Made by a program: the position numbers and the translations under genes
Notes under the pieces: model-generated
The model's database searches: none
What the model was told of the DNA's origin: nothing
Seen by the model: only the letters and a program-made list of their open reading frames with translations
Source of the DNA: Segatella copri
GTDB taxonomy: Bacteria; Bacteroidota; Bacteroidia; Bacteroidales; Bacteroidaceae
Assembly: GCF_019249795.2 (NCBI RefSeq)
Contig: NZ_CP156891.1
Span: forward strand, 2,884,001-2,948,000
Length of the DNA stretch: 64,000 bases
Reading direction: 5' to 3'
Shown here: in pieces, positions 24,925-32,951 of the stretch
How positions within the stretch are numbered: position 1 is the first letter of the stretch
How the letters are laid out: the number at the start of each line of letters is the position of its first letter

Positions 24925-26340
24925 ATGTTAGCAAGTCCAAAAGCCCTCTGGGACAACAGTCTTTTGCTCATAAAGAACAGTGTAACAGAGCAGCAATATA
25001 ACACATGGTTCAAGCCAATCGTCTTTGAATCGTACAAGCCGTCGACAAAGACTTTGTTGGTGCAGGTTCCGAGTCCGTTCGTATACGAGTACTTGGAACA
25101 GAACTTTGTTGACTTGTTAAGTAAGGTGCTGCATCGTAATTTTGGTGAAGGAATCCGTCTCACTTATCGTGTTGTAACCGATAAGGAGCATAAGCTTTCT
25201 CAAGATATTGAGGCAGATCCAGACGATGCTGATATGGCAAAGCAAACTCGTGAGTGTGCCCAGCAGACGGCTGCCCAGCCTGCCGCTCCCCAGCAGCAGG
25301 AAGACATTGATACGCAGTTAGACCCGAAGCTTACTTTCAACAATTATATGGAGGGTGACAGCAATAAGCTGCCTCGTTCCGTAGGATTGTCTATTGCCGA
25401 GCATCCCAATACCACCCAGTTTAACCCAATGTTCATTTACGGACCTTCGGGTAGCGGTAAGACGCATCTGGTGAATGCCATCGGTCTGAAAGCGAAGCAG
25501 ATGTATCCTCAGAAGCGTGTGCTCTATGTGAGTGCCCGTCTTTTCCAGACCCAGTATACCGATGCCGTGCTCCATAATGCGAGCAATGATTTCATCAACT
25601 TCTATCAGTCTATCGATATGCTGATTGTGGATGATATCCAGGAGTGGGCTGGTAAGGCGAAGACACTGAATACCTTCTTCCATATCTTCAACCACCTCTT
25701 CCGCAACGGAAAGCGTATTATCCTGGCGTGCGACCGCCCTCCGGTAGAGTTGAAGGATATGCCAGACCGTCTGCTCACCCGTTTCTCTTGCGGTCTGGTC
25801 TGCGAGTTGGAGAAGCCGAATATCCAGTTGTGTGTGGATATCCTGAGCAATAAGATTCGTCGTGACGGTTTGAAGATTCCGGTAGATGTCATCTCTTTCA
25901 TCGCCCAGACCTGTAACGGAAGTGTGCGCGATTTGCAGGGAGCCATCAATGGTCTTCTGGCTTACAGCATTGTTTATAACAGCAGCATTGATATCCGTCT
26001 TGCCGAACGCGTCATCAAGCGTGCGGTGAAGGTGGATGATAAGCCGCTCACCATCGATGATATTGTTGAAACGGTTTGCCATCATTATAATGTAACGGTT
26101 ACTGCCGTGAACAGCAAGAGCCGTAAGCGTGATTATGTCGTGGCAAGACAGGTAACGATGTATCTGGCACAGAAATATACCAAAATGCCTGCTTCGAGAA
26201 TCGGCAAACTCGTTGGTAATCGTGATCATAGCACAGTTATCCACAGTTGTTCAAAAGTGGAAGAAAGACTGAAGATTGATGCTGGATTCAGCGATGAACT
26301 GGTTAGTATCGAAAACGGATTAAAGGTGAAAAGGGCATAA
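24925..26340 (+). CDS. dnaA: Chromosomal replication initiator DnaA
   Basis: A 471-residue initiator ATPase that melts the replication origin. Domain I is at about 1-85 (ALWDNSLLLIKNSVTEQQYNTWF). A Gln/Ala/Pro-rich linker (about 95-130) is domain II. The AAA+ domain III has Walker A GPSGSGKT at 173-180 and Walker B LIVDDIQEW near 235. Domain IV ends with the DnaA signature RDHSTVIHS for DNA binding. A canonical DnaA box sequence TTATCCACA (26237-26245) lies within the codons of that signature. Promoter and start agree; a terminator follows. Confidence 0.97.
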   Translation: MLASPKALWDNSLLLIKNSVTEQQYNTWFKPIVFESYKPSTKTLLVQVPSPFVYEYLEQNFVDLLSKVLHRNFGEGIRLTYRVVTDKEHKLSQDIEADPDDADMAKQTRECAQQTAAQPAAPQQQEDIDTQLDPKLTFNNYMEGDSNKLPRSVGLSIAEHPNTTQFNPMFIYGPSGSGKTHLVNAIGLKAKQMYPQKRVLYVSARLFQTQYTDAVLHNASNDFINFYQSIDMLIVDDIQEWAGKAKTLNTFFHIFNHLFRNGKRIILACDRPPVELKDMPDRLLTRFSCGLVCELEKPNIQLCVDILSNKIRRDGLKIPVDVISFIAQTCNGSVRDLQGAINGLLAYSIVYNSSIDIRLAERVIKRAVKVDDKPLTIDDIVETVCHHYNVTVTAVNSKSRKRDYVVARQVTMYLAQKYTKMPASRIGKLVGNRDHSTVIHSCSKVEERLKIDAGFSDELVSIENGLKVKRA

Positions 26341-26418
26341 AGGATGTGCTTTTCGCTGATAGGATAAGTTTAAGCGCGGAACCTTGGTATAGTGGTTCTT
26401 GTTTATATAAATGAAATA

Positions 26419-26460
26419 AAGGAAGCCTGGCAAGTTTGTTTTTGCCTTGGCTTCCTTTTT
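26419..26460. terminator. Bidirectional terminator between dnaA and pnuT
   Basis: GGAAGCC (26421-26427) pairs with GGCTTCC (26449-26455), with GGCAA/TTGCC pairing inside and a T run after. It separates convergent genes. Confidence 0.85.
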
Positions 26461-26476
26461 CCGTCTATAATATCTG

Positions 26477-26497
26477 AACTATTAACTATCAACTCTT
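26477..26497 (-). repeat. Heptamer array at the 3' end of pnuT
   Basis: On the plus strand: AACTATT, AACTATC, AACTCTT. On the coding (minus) strand these read as GTTGATA/GTTAATA-type units, the same family as at 53130 and 62750. The array overlaps the pnuT stop codon. Confidence 0.75.
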
Positions 26498-27082
26498 TTT
26501 CATCATCATCTTCTTCCATTTAAAGTATCCGGCTACGGCGATGATGACGTAGAGACCGTAAAGTCCTGCCTTGAATGGGATACCTTTGACGATATAGAGA
26601 TAGAAGCAAACGGCATCTACGATAATCCAGAAGAACCACTGCTCGATATATTTGCGTGCCAGCGCCCAGAGCCCCACAAAGCTCAGGGCATTGGTGAAAC
26701 TGTCTTGCAGAGGAACTGTAGAGTTGGTGAAAGTTATCAGTATATAATAGGTGATACCCCAGGTTGCCAGGAAGAACAGAAGAGTAGGCAGATAGAGCGA
26801 CTTCTTCATATAGGTAATCGGAAGTTCTTCTTTCTCCTTCTGGTTGTGCTTCTTGCCATATTTCCATACGGCATAACCATATATACCGGCTATCGTATAG
26901 TAGACCGCCATACCCGCATCGCCGTAAAGACCATGACTCCAATAGAGCCATACGTCCAGGGCAGGCATGATGATGCCTACCAGCCAAAGCCAGATACTGG
27001 CACGGTACTCCAACAGGATATAAACCAGTCCGAGTACCGTGGTAAAGATGTCTAAACCATGTGATGCAATATAATCCATCAT
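26489..27082 (-). CDS. pnuT: PnuC-family vitamin transporter, probable thiamine transporter PnuT
   Basis: A 197-residue inner-membrane protein with about seven helices. It is recognised as PnuC/PnuT by LLEYRASIWLWLVGIIM (a W-rich helix 2) and YIEQWFFWIIVDAVCFYLYIVKG. PnuC proteins carry nicotinamide riboside, but homologues next to TPP riboswitches and TonB receptors in Bacteroidetes carry thiamine and are called PnuT. Here the gene starts 12 bases after the receptor gene, which is preceded by a TPP riboswitch, so thiamine is the likely substrate. A start 3 bases downstream (second Met) is equally possible. Confidence 0.85.
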   Translation of the reverse strand: MMDYIASHGLDIFTTVLGLVYILLEYRASIWLWLVGIIMPALDVWLYWSHGLYGDAGMAVYYTIAGIYGYAVWKYGKKHNQKEKEELPITYMKKSLYLPTLLFFLATWGITYYILITFTNSTVPLQDSFTNALSFVGLWALARKYIEQWFFWIIVDAVCFYLYIVKGIPFKAGLYGLYVIIAVAGYFKWKKMMMKKS

Positions 27083-27094
27083 GATGATTTCTGA

Positions 27095-29455
27095 TTAGAA
27101 CTTCAATGTAAGATGCGTCATCCAGGTGGTATCTGCCATCGGGATGTAGGCTATCTGCTTGAATCGGTTGTCCAATGTATATCCGTAACCGATAGCATTG
27201 CCCCAGGTGAATGCGCTGGCTGCATAGTGGCGGTTGAAGATATTGTTGATGTCTACACCGAAGCTTATCTCCTTGATGCCGAGTGCCTTGGTTACCTTAG
27301 CACTGTAGTTCAGGCTCAGGTCGCTCTGTGAATAGCATGGCAGTGAGAAGTCGCGGTCTTCTGTATTGGTAATATACTGGCGACTTACAAAGTTGGTGTG
27401 CCAGGTAGCTGAGAAACCGGCATAGTGGATATCGATGAATCCGTTCAGGATAGCTGATGGAGAATAAGACAGGGTTGAGTTGTCGTAATGTACTACGCCT
27501 GGCTTCTTGTCGTCTTCCCAGTTGCTTACATACTCATCAAAGTCCTTAATCTTGTTCTTGCTCAAAGCGGCATTTCCTTCTACAGACAACCATGACAATG
27601 GTGCCCAGCCGGCTGTCAGCTCTACGCCCATACGGTAAGAATCCTTGATGTTGGTGGTCAGTGCCTCGCCGATGTCACTCAGCTGTCCGGTCTGAGCCAG
27701 CTGGTTGTCATAATCCATATAGTAGAAGTTGGCGCCTGCATGCCAGTTGTCGCCCTGATACTGATAGCCGAACTCTACATCGAGCAACTTCTCCTCTTTA
27801 GGGAATGGATAGTTGAAGTTGTCGGTAAAGTTGTTGCGCTCTGGCTCGCGGTTGCTGTAGGCTACAGATGCGTATGCCTTGTGGCCATCCTTGTTGAAGC
27901 TGATACCTGCCTTAGGATTGAAGAAGTTGTACTTCTCGTTGATGTTCAGCTCCTGGTTCTTGTAGCTGCCATCTGCCTGGGCGATAAATTTATCGTTGAT
28001 ACCGTCGGTCTTGTATTCTACACGGCGATACTGCAGGTCAGCGAAGGCATTCCAGTAGTCTGCAAAGCGATAGCTTGCCTTGACGAAGGCGCTGTAGTCA
28101 TACTTGTGGGCATCAGAATCATAGTACTTATACTGGCCGTTGCTGTCGAAGAATTTCTTCTCGGCATCCTGGTTGGCGATATAAGTAAGGTATCCCCAGT
28201 GGTTGCCGCGGAACTGCTGCAGGTTCAATCCGCCGATAACATCCCAGTGCTCATCCTTGTAGTTGGTATTGTATACCATGCCGTAGGTATGCTGGCTGAG
28301 TCCCTTCTTGCGGATGAAGTCTGACTTCTTAACCTTGTTGCCCTCTGCATCCTTGTAAACGAGTCCGAACTTGGCAAACTTGGCGTTGTTCTTGAACTCC
28401 TTGTAGTAGCCGTAGCCATAGGTATAATGCAGTGAGAGGCTGTGGCTCCAGTGGCTGCTTGGTGTCCAGGTAGCCGAAAGGATGTTGTGGTTCTGATAGA
28501 AGTTATCAGTAGTCTTGTCCCATTTGCTTCCGTCGCGCAGGGTATAAGGAGTGATGGTATAATCGCCCTTGCCGTTGCGAACCATATCGCCTGTCAGCAC
28601 GTTAAACTTATCCAGACCTGCCTTATACATATCTTTATAAGTGCGGATGCCATCCTGAAGGAGGCTGAAGTTAGAGTTGTAATCTCCGCCCAGCACACCG
28701 TTCCAAGCCTGACCGGTCTTCTCGAAGTTGCCGATGTTCTTGTAGCTTACCTTGAAGTTATCGCTCAGCCAGGTCAGTCCGCCATAGTAAGAACCTGAGC
28801 GGCCTTCTGTGCCGTCTACATAACCGTCGGTAGCTGTCTCGTGATAAGCACCGTCAAAAATCAGATGCTTGCCGAGCAGACCTGTAGAGAAGCTGGCGCC
28901 TGTATGATAGGTATTGTAAGAACCGAAAGAACCGGTAACTTCTGCAGTAGGGGTGAGCGAAGGAGCAGCTGTAGCCATAGAGATGCTTCCACCGAAGGCA
29001 CCGTCGCCATTGGTAGAAGAGCCTACGCCGCGCTGTACCTGGATGCTGCCCAGGAGCGAAGAATAACTGTTCATGTTAGCCCAGAAAACGGTCTGGTCTT
29101 CCGGTGAGTTGAGAGCCACTCCGTCGAGTGTTACATTGATGCGGCTTCCGGCAGCGCCACGAATGCGCATATAGGTAGTACCGGTGCCGATACCGTTCTC
29201 ACTCCAGGCGAGGATGCCCGGTGTACGAGAAAGGAGAAATGGCAATTCCTGACCTGAGCAAGAGAATTGTTTGAGTTCTGATTTCCTGATGTTAGCCACG
29301 GCGTATGGAGCTTCCTTTGCGGCACGTACGCCTTTTACAATCACTTCATTCAAATTCTGCACCTTCAAGGTGTCGATTTTTGTCTGTGCCAGTGCAGCCT
29401 GGCTTGCCAAAGAGCAAAACGCTACACTGAGTGCGATCCCGTTGAATCTTTTCAT
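27095..29455 (-). CDS. TonB-dependent outer-membrane receptor, probable thiamine receptor
   Basis: A 786-residue TonB-dependent receptor. A signal peptide (MKRFNGIALSVAFCSLASQAALAQ) is followed by a TonB box-like LNEVIVKG. A plug domain (SGQELPFLLSRTPGILAWSENG, TYMRIRGAAGSRINVTLDG) and a 22-strand-type barrel ending HLTLKF follow. It lacks the carboxypeptidase-like N-terminal domain of SusC proteins, which fits a vitamin or cofactor receptor. A TPP riboswitch in its leader and the downstream pnuT make thiamine or thiamine phosphate the likely ligand. Energy would come from TonB-ExbBD outside this window. Confidence 0.88.
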   Translation of the reverse strand: MKRFNGIALSVAFCSLASQAALAQTKIDTLKVQNLNEVIVKGVRAAKEAPYAVANIRKSELKQFSCSGQELPFLLSRTPGILAWSENGIGTGTTYMRIRGAAGSRINVTLDGVALNSPEDQTVFWANMNSYSSLLGSIQVQRGVGSSTNGDGAFGGSISMATAAPSLTPTAEVTGSFGSYNTYHTGASFSTGLLGKHLIFDGAYHETATDGYVDGTEGRSGSYYGGLTWLSDNFKVSYKNIGNFEKTGQAWNGVLGGDYNSNFSLLQDGIRTYKDMYKAGLDKFNVLTGDMVRNGKGDYTITPYTLRDGSKWDKTTDNFYQNHNILSATWTPSSHWSHSLSLHYTYGYGYYKEFKNNAKFAKFGLVYKDAEGNKVKKSDFIRKKGLSQHTYGMVYNTNYKDEHWDVIGGLNLQQFRGNHWGYLTYIANQDAEKKFFDSNGQYKYYDSDAHKYDYSAFVKASYRFADYWNAFADLQYRRVEYKTDGINDKFIAQADGSYKNQELNINEKYNFFNPKAGISFNKDGHKAYASVAYSNREPERNNFTDNFNYPFPKEEKLLDVEFGYQYQGDNWHAGANFYYMDYDNQLAQTGQLSDIGEALTTNIKDSYRMGVELTAGWAPLSWLSVEGNAALSKNKIKDFDEYVSNWEDDKKPGVVHYDNSTLSYSPSAILNGFIDIHYAGFSATWHTNFVSRQYITNTEDRDFSLPCYSQSDLSLNYSAKVTKALGIKEISFGVDINNIFNRHYAASAFTWGNAIGYGYTLDNRFKQIAYIPMADTTWMTHLTLKF

Positions 29456-29477
29456 TTATTTAAATTAAAAACATCAT

Positions 29478-29603
29478 ATAAGGGGGGAATGTGCCTTATT
29501 TTCCTACGCCAGCATTACCTGGTTCAGGTCGATGGGTATATTCTCAGCATCCGCTTTTTTCTCTTTTCCGGCGGTAGCACCCCTTAGTTAGCTCTCTGCT
29601 AAC
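29478..29603 (-). promoter_or_regulatory. TPP riboswitch (THI element)
   Basis: Read on the minus strand, AAGGGGTGCTACCG (29572-29585), GCTGAGAAT with CTGAGA at 29542-29547, ATACCC, then CCTGAACCAGGTAATGC followed by TGGCGTAGG (29503-29528) match the conserved THI-box core in order. A perfect hairpin GTTAGC/GCTAAC (29587-29603) lies just 5' of the aptamer. A second small hairpin ATAAGG/CCTTAT (29478-29498) lies between the aptamer and the start codon and may be the expression platform. TPP binding is expected to turn off the receptor and pnuT. Confidence 0.93.
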
Positions 29604-29609
29604 CGGGTG

Positions 29610-29640
29610 CAAAGGTACAAATAAATTTTAATCCCGCAAA
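29610..29640 (-). promoter_or_regulatory. Promoter of the thiamine-uptake operon
   Basis: On the minus strand: TTTG (29637-29640), 19 bases, TACCTTTG (29610-29617). The transcript would begin about where the riboswitch 5' hairpin begins. Confidence 0.75.
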
Positions 29641-29690
29641 ATTTACGTAGATTTTTACTATATTTGTGTCCTTTTATCATTCTTTTTTCT

Positions 29691-29698
29691 TATATTTG
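29691..29698 (+). promoter_or_regulatory. -7 box for the orphan SusD-like gene
   Basis: TATATTTG lies 57 bases before the ATG at 29756. A second TATATTTG lies at 29660-29667. The region is divergent from the thiamine operon. Confidence 0.5.
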
Positions 29699-29755
29699 CA
29701 GTCGGATTGCTGTTATTCGCAGTCTTGACAGTTTGAAACCTAAACTTCATGTGAT

Positions 29756-31084
29756 ATGGTTATGAGACGATATATTTCACATTTGTTCACGTGGGTCATC
29801 TCTTTCCTGACCCTGTTGGCATTCTCATCGTGCTTGAATGAGCATCCTAAGGATCAGCTCGATGGGGGTGGCAGCAATGGTTCTGCGTCTGAAATATTTG
29901 ATACGACCATAGCTCCTTTGTATGATTTTATGGGTGGAACGATAGATGGGGAAGGCATCTGCGATATTCAGCGTCTGGACAGTCTGCTTTCTCTTTCTCC
30001 TGATGATGAGCAGCTTTATTCTTCCTGGCAATATCTTTATCGGGCTATCGGTATGTGCAACAAGTCGCTGGATATGATTGATTTACAGTCAGTACGCCTT
30101 ACCGATAACCAGAAGGTGCAGTTCAAGGCTGAGGTGCGTGCCATCAGAGCCATGATGTATTATGAGGCGATGGATTTGTATGGCAGGATTCCGGTACTCC
30201 TGTCTGCGGCAGAATCACTCATCTATGAACCGGCATCGGGCTCTTCTGTTACCGATGAAAAGCTGTCGGCTCAGAGCGAACGGAGCGAAATCTTCCATTT
30301 CATCTTCAGCGAATTGCAGCAGGTATTGCCTTATCTTCCTCAGACGTCCAGTTTGGAGGAAGGCTCTCATTATGGACGCATCACGCAGCCTGTGGTCAAC
30401 TTCCTGCTGGCTAAACTGGCGCTGAATGCTGAAATCTATATGTATAACGATTGGGCGCAGGGTTACAGGAAGCGTCCGAAGGGTAGGGACCTGGAATTTA
30501 TGGTGCGTACTGCCGATGGCGCCTCGCTCATTACGGGCGGCAAGGCGAGTGAGAACCGCAGCAGAATATTGAATGCTTGGGAAACCTGTATCTTCTATTG
30601 CAACAGATTGGCTGATGAAGGCTGCAGTTTAGAGGAGGATGAAATCTTCAACAGTTCTGCGCGTTATCTGATGCCGAAGGATGCGCTGGTGATGGATGAG
30701 GCTGATTCTGTTCTGCATTCCCGACCAGCCAAACCTCTTTTCCGTTTCCGTTATGCTGATGTTTTGCTGATGAAGGCTGAGGCGATGGAGCGCAACGATG
30801 GGGATGGCAGGGCAGAGTATAATATGGTTCGTGCGCATGCCGGTTTGCCTGCGCGCAAGTCTTCGCTTGCCAATATTCTGGAAGACCGTCAGGTTGTGCT
30901 GGCGGGCGAGACTTGTCACCGTCAGGACCTTATCCGTTTCGGCAAGTTCCTCAAGTCCTCGCATCTTCGCCGTTCTGTTCAGTCCGCTCTCTCGTCCTCT
31001 TCCATCGTCTTCCCGATACCTCAGCGAAGCCTTGCCTTCAATGGCAAGTTGGTTCAGAACAAAGGATATGAGGCAATGGAATAG
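29756..31084 (+). CDS. Orphan SusD/RagB-like outer-membrane lipoprotein
   Basis: A 442-residue lipoprotein. The signal peptide ends in the lipobox LLAFSSC, so lipidation at Cys26 is expected. SusD-family features are YLYRAIGMCNKSLDMI, then KAEVRAIRAMMYYEAMDLYGRIPVL (TPR-like helices), RITQPVVNFLLAKLALNAEIY, and the typical ending FPIPQRSLAFNG with QNKGYE. SusD proteins normally cap a SusC receptor and bind glycans, but no SusC is adjacent; the nearest TonB receptor is the divergent thiamine receptor. It may pair with a distant SusC or be a relic of a broken locus. A second ATG (29762) is an alternative start. Confidence 0.85.
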   Translation: MVMRRYISHLFTWVISFLTLLAFSSCLNEHPKDQLDGGGSNGSASEIFDTTIAPLYDFMGGTIDGEGICDIQRLDSLLSLSPDDEQLYSSWQYLYRAIGMCNKSLDMIDLQSVRLTDNQKVQFKAEVRAIRAMMYYEAMDLYGRIPVLLSAAESLIYEPASGSSVTDEKLSAQSERSEIFHFIFSELQQVLPYLPQTSSLEEGSHYGRITQPVVNFLLAKLALNAEIYMYNDWAQGYRKRPKGRDLEFMVRTADGASLITGGKASENRSRILNAWETCIFYCNRLADEGCSLEEDEIFNSSARYLMPKDALVMDEADSVLHSRPAKPLFRFRYADVLLMKAEAMERNDGDGRAEYNMVRAHAGLPARKSSLANILEDRQVVLAGETCHRQDLIRFGKFLKSSHLRRSVQSALSSSSIVFPIPQRSLAFNGKLVQNKGYEAME

Positions 31085-31483
31085 TCCAAAACTCTTCATC
31101 CGATAGCTCGAATCCCCTTTATATAAAGGCATTCCAAGCGATTGGGTAAAGAGTAAAATCAATTTTTCTTCTTTTCTGATATCAGCCGTAAACGGTGTTA
31201 TATTTCGGTTATTTAAAAACCTGGCAAACCGGTTTTCGTTCGCTGTTTGGCTCAGACAGCCCACTGTTCTTCCTACCGCTAGTCTGCTGTTCTAGTTTCT
31301 CCAGTCTGCTGTTCTTGTTTCACTCGTCAGCTGTCCCCGATAAATAAAACCATTTTTTTCTTTTTAAAAATCACTTTTTCCTTTTTCTACCCTCATTTCA
31401 AAATAAAAAATGTACTTTTGCATGCATATTAAGACGATTAAACTGTAATCTTGGCAGATGCCAAATACAAAAATAAGAACGAA
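31085..31483. other. Gene-free stretch with 22-bp imperfect direct repeats
   Basis: No convincing gene is seen. AGTCTGCTGTTCTAGTTTCT... (31281-31302) and AGTCTGCTGTTCTTGTTTCA... (31303-31325) are adjacent near-copies. Weaker flanking copies lie at 31259-31280 and 31326-31338. Function unknown. Confidence 0.6.
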
Positions 31484-31630
31484 ATGGATACATTATATTT
31501 ATTGCAGTTCACCTGTTTCCTATTTATGCTCGTCAATATCCTCATCCTGGGTATTACCCGTCTGCACATGAAGTGGATGAACCGGCGATATGAAGTGTCA
31601 CGATGGCTGGTTATAAAAAGTATGTACTAG
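31484..31630 (+). pseudogene. Truncated N-terminus of a membrane protein, possibly an AraC-type regulator with membrane sensor
   Basis: This ORF encodes only 48 residues: a hydrophobic helix (FTCFLFMLVNILILGI) then RLHMKWMNRRYEVSRWLVI and a stop. The segment after the helix looks like the first cytoplasmic loop of a multi-helix membrane protein, and I recall Prevotella HTH regulators that begin this way. The stop TAG immediately abuts a strong terminator hairpin, so the rest of the gene appears deleted. It could alternatively be a genuine small membrane protein. The identity of the parent family is a guess. Confidence 0.35.
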
Positions 31631-31665
31631 GTGTCTCCTTCCCCCACGAAGGAGACACCTTTTTT
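31629..31665 (+). terminator. Strong terminator after the truncated gene
   Basis: AGGTGTCTCCTT (31629-31640) and AAGGAGACACCT (31649-31660) are a perfect 12-bp stem with an 8-base loop and a T run. The stem begins inside the stop codon of the short ORF. Confidence 0.9.
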
Positions 31666-31722
31666 GTAGGAATGCGACACCATTGTGGGGGGAATGTGAC
31701 ACCTTGTTTCAAAGAAAAACAC

Positions 31723-31995
31723 TATATTTGCACCATGAAAAGTATAACAGATTCATTTGCCTAAGAAGAACAGGCTATCCTGATAGTAGCTTTGTTTCTC
31801 CTCATTTATGTTGGCATCATGATTAATGTCATGGTGAGGGAATACAGGACCTATCTTGATGATCACCCGATGTATCATTTCAGCCTGGGTGATTTCATCA
31901 GGAGAGGGCGTTTCTATATCTGCCTCATTCTCGGCGTAGTGTTTATCACGTTCGTGTGTCTGGTGGTCAGTCTGATGCCAATCAGTATTCAATAA
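31723..31995 (+). pseudogene. Small membrane protein interrupted by an in-frame stop codon
   Basis: A promoter-like TATATTTG (31723-31730) is followed by ATG (31735) encoding MKSITDSFA and then TAA (31762-31764). The same frame stays open for 77 more codons: EEQAILIVALFLLIYVGIMI begins a first helix, then a polar loop (REYRTYLDDHPMYHFSLGDFIRRGR) and a second helix (FYICLILGVVFITFVCLVVSL). Ignoring the stop, this would be one two-helix protein of 87 codons. Either the TAA is a disabling mutation, or translation begins downstream at TTG 31792 or ATG 31819. The ATG lies only 4 bases past the -7 box, which would need leaderless translation. Confidence 0.5.
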
Positions 31996-32107
31996 TTTCT
32001 TGGTAAAATATAATAACAAAACATGGTGTGAAATTTTATCAAGCCAGTGGTTAGCGTCATGGAAATGGAACCCCCATGGGCCGACTATCCCCTGTTACTC
32101 TATCGTC

Positions 32108-32175
32108 CCCCAGGCATCACATTTGATGTCTGGGAGCAAAATAAAAAGCCCCGGAGCTATTACGCTTCGGGGGCT
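32108..32175 (+). terminator. Two adjacent hairpins; second is twin of the one at 32874
   Basis: CCCAGGCATCA pairs with TGATGTCTGGG (about 32108-32134). AGCCCC (32147-32152) pairs with GGGGCT (32170-32175). The second stem-loop, with its flanking A run, differs from 32870-32903 by only one base indel. The 324 bases from 31996 to 32319 hold no convincing gene; a 43-codon ORF at 32059-32190 runs through both hairpins. Confidence 0.6.
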
Positions 32176-32257
32176 GTTTCTGCTTTCTAGGTATCATGTT
32201 GATAGGTAAGTTCATGAACATCCACAACATTTTTTCCGAAACTTTTCTCCTGTTTTC

Positions 32258-32288
32258 TTTGCACTTTCAAAATAAAGTCGTAACTTTG
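32258..32288 (+). promoter_or_regulatory. Promoter of the DUF4160/DUF2442 pair
   Basis: TTTG (32258-32261), 19 bases, TAACTTTG (32281-32288). The ATG is 31 bases further on. Confidence 0.75.
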
Positions 32289-32319
32289 CAATCAAGATAG
32301 GTTAAAAAAGGAGGTTGCG

Positions 32320-32622
32320 ATGCCAAAGATATTTGAATACTTCGGATTTATCTTTCTGTTCTATTCGAATGAGCATGAACCGATACACGTTCATGTAATG
32401 AAGGATGGACATGAAGCTATTTTCGAGATAATATTAGAAAATGGTGAACTTGTTGAAATTCACAGAAGAACTTCTAGCAAGATACCACCTTTAAGTGAGA
32501 AGGATGCTGCTACAGCAGAGGCCTTTGTGAAGAAGTACTATAAGAATATAGTTGATAAATGGGTAAACTTCTTTATTTATAAGAAAAGAATACGTTCAAC
32601 AAAAATAACGAAGAAATTATGA
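32320..32622 (+). CDS. DUF4160 protein, putative toxin-antitoxin partner
   Basis: A 100-residue protein with the DUF4160 signature FLFYSNEHEPIHVHV near residue 20 and a following HEAIFEIILENGELVE. DUF4160 and DUF2442 genes occur as adjacent pairs in many bacteria and have been predicted to be type II toxin-antitoxin-like modules; which member is toxic is unclear. The stop overlaps the next ATG by 4 bases (ATGA), implying coupled translation. The last 20 residues are Lys/Arg-rich. Small size and AT-rich codons suggest horizontal acquisition. Confidence 0.8.
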   Translation: MPKIFEYFGFIFLFYSNEHEPIHVHVMKDGHEAIFEIILENGELVEIHRRTSSKIPPLSEKDAATAEAFVKKYYKNIVDKWVNFFIYKKRIRSTKITKKL

Positions 32623-32867
32623 ATTTAAGTATTGTTTCTGCAAGATATGTGGCACCATTAAAAGTTGAATTACACTTTAATGATGACACTGTTAAGACGA
32701 TAGATGTTGGGGCTTTTATTAGAAATCACCCACATCCGCAATATAACTCTTACTTGAATGAAAACAAATTCAAAAAGTTCAAGATAGAGTTTGGAAATAT
32801 CGTTTGGGGAAAAAATTGGGATTTGATATTCCCTATAGATAAGTTATATGCTGGCGTTTGCTGCTGA
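32619..32867 (+). CDS. DUF2442 protein, partner of DUF4160
   Basis: An 82-residue protein matching DUF2442: VSARYVAPLKVELHFNDD, then TIDVGAFI and FGNIVWGKNWDLIFPIDKLY near the end. It overlaps the DUF4160 gene by 4 bases and is followed after 6 bases by a hairpin terminator that is a twin of one upstream of the pair. The two genes, their promoter and terminator form a self-contained cassette. Confidence 0.8.
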   Translation: MNLSIVSARYVAPLKVELHFNDDTVKTIDVGAFIRNHPHPQYNSYLNENKFKKFKIEFGNIVWGKNWDLIFPIDKLYAGVCC

Positions 32868-32873
32868 ACAAAA

Positions 32874-32907
32874 AGCCCCCGGAGCTATTACGCTTCGGGG
32901 GCTTTTT
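32874..32907 (+). terminator. Terminator of the DUF4160/DUF2442 cassette
   Basis: AGCCCCC (32874-32880) pairs with GGGGGCT (32897-32903), followed by a T run. Loop and stem are nearly identical to 32147-32175. Confidence 0.9.
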
Positions 32908-32951
32908 TCTCTTTTTTTCTTCCCATATTGCGTATAGTATATTTCTATATG

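Noticed and set aside
32059..32190. 43-codon ORF
   Set aside because: It runs through two hairpins, one of them a terminator twin, so coding is unlikely, although an EPPWADYPLLLYRPPG stretch made me look twice.
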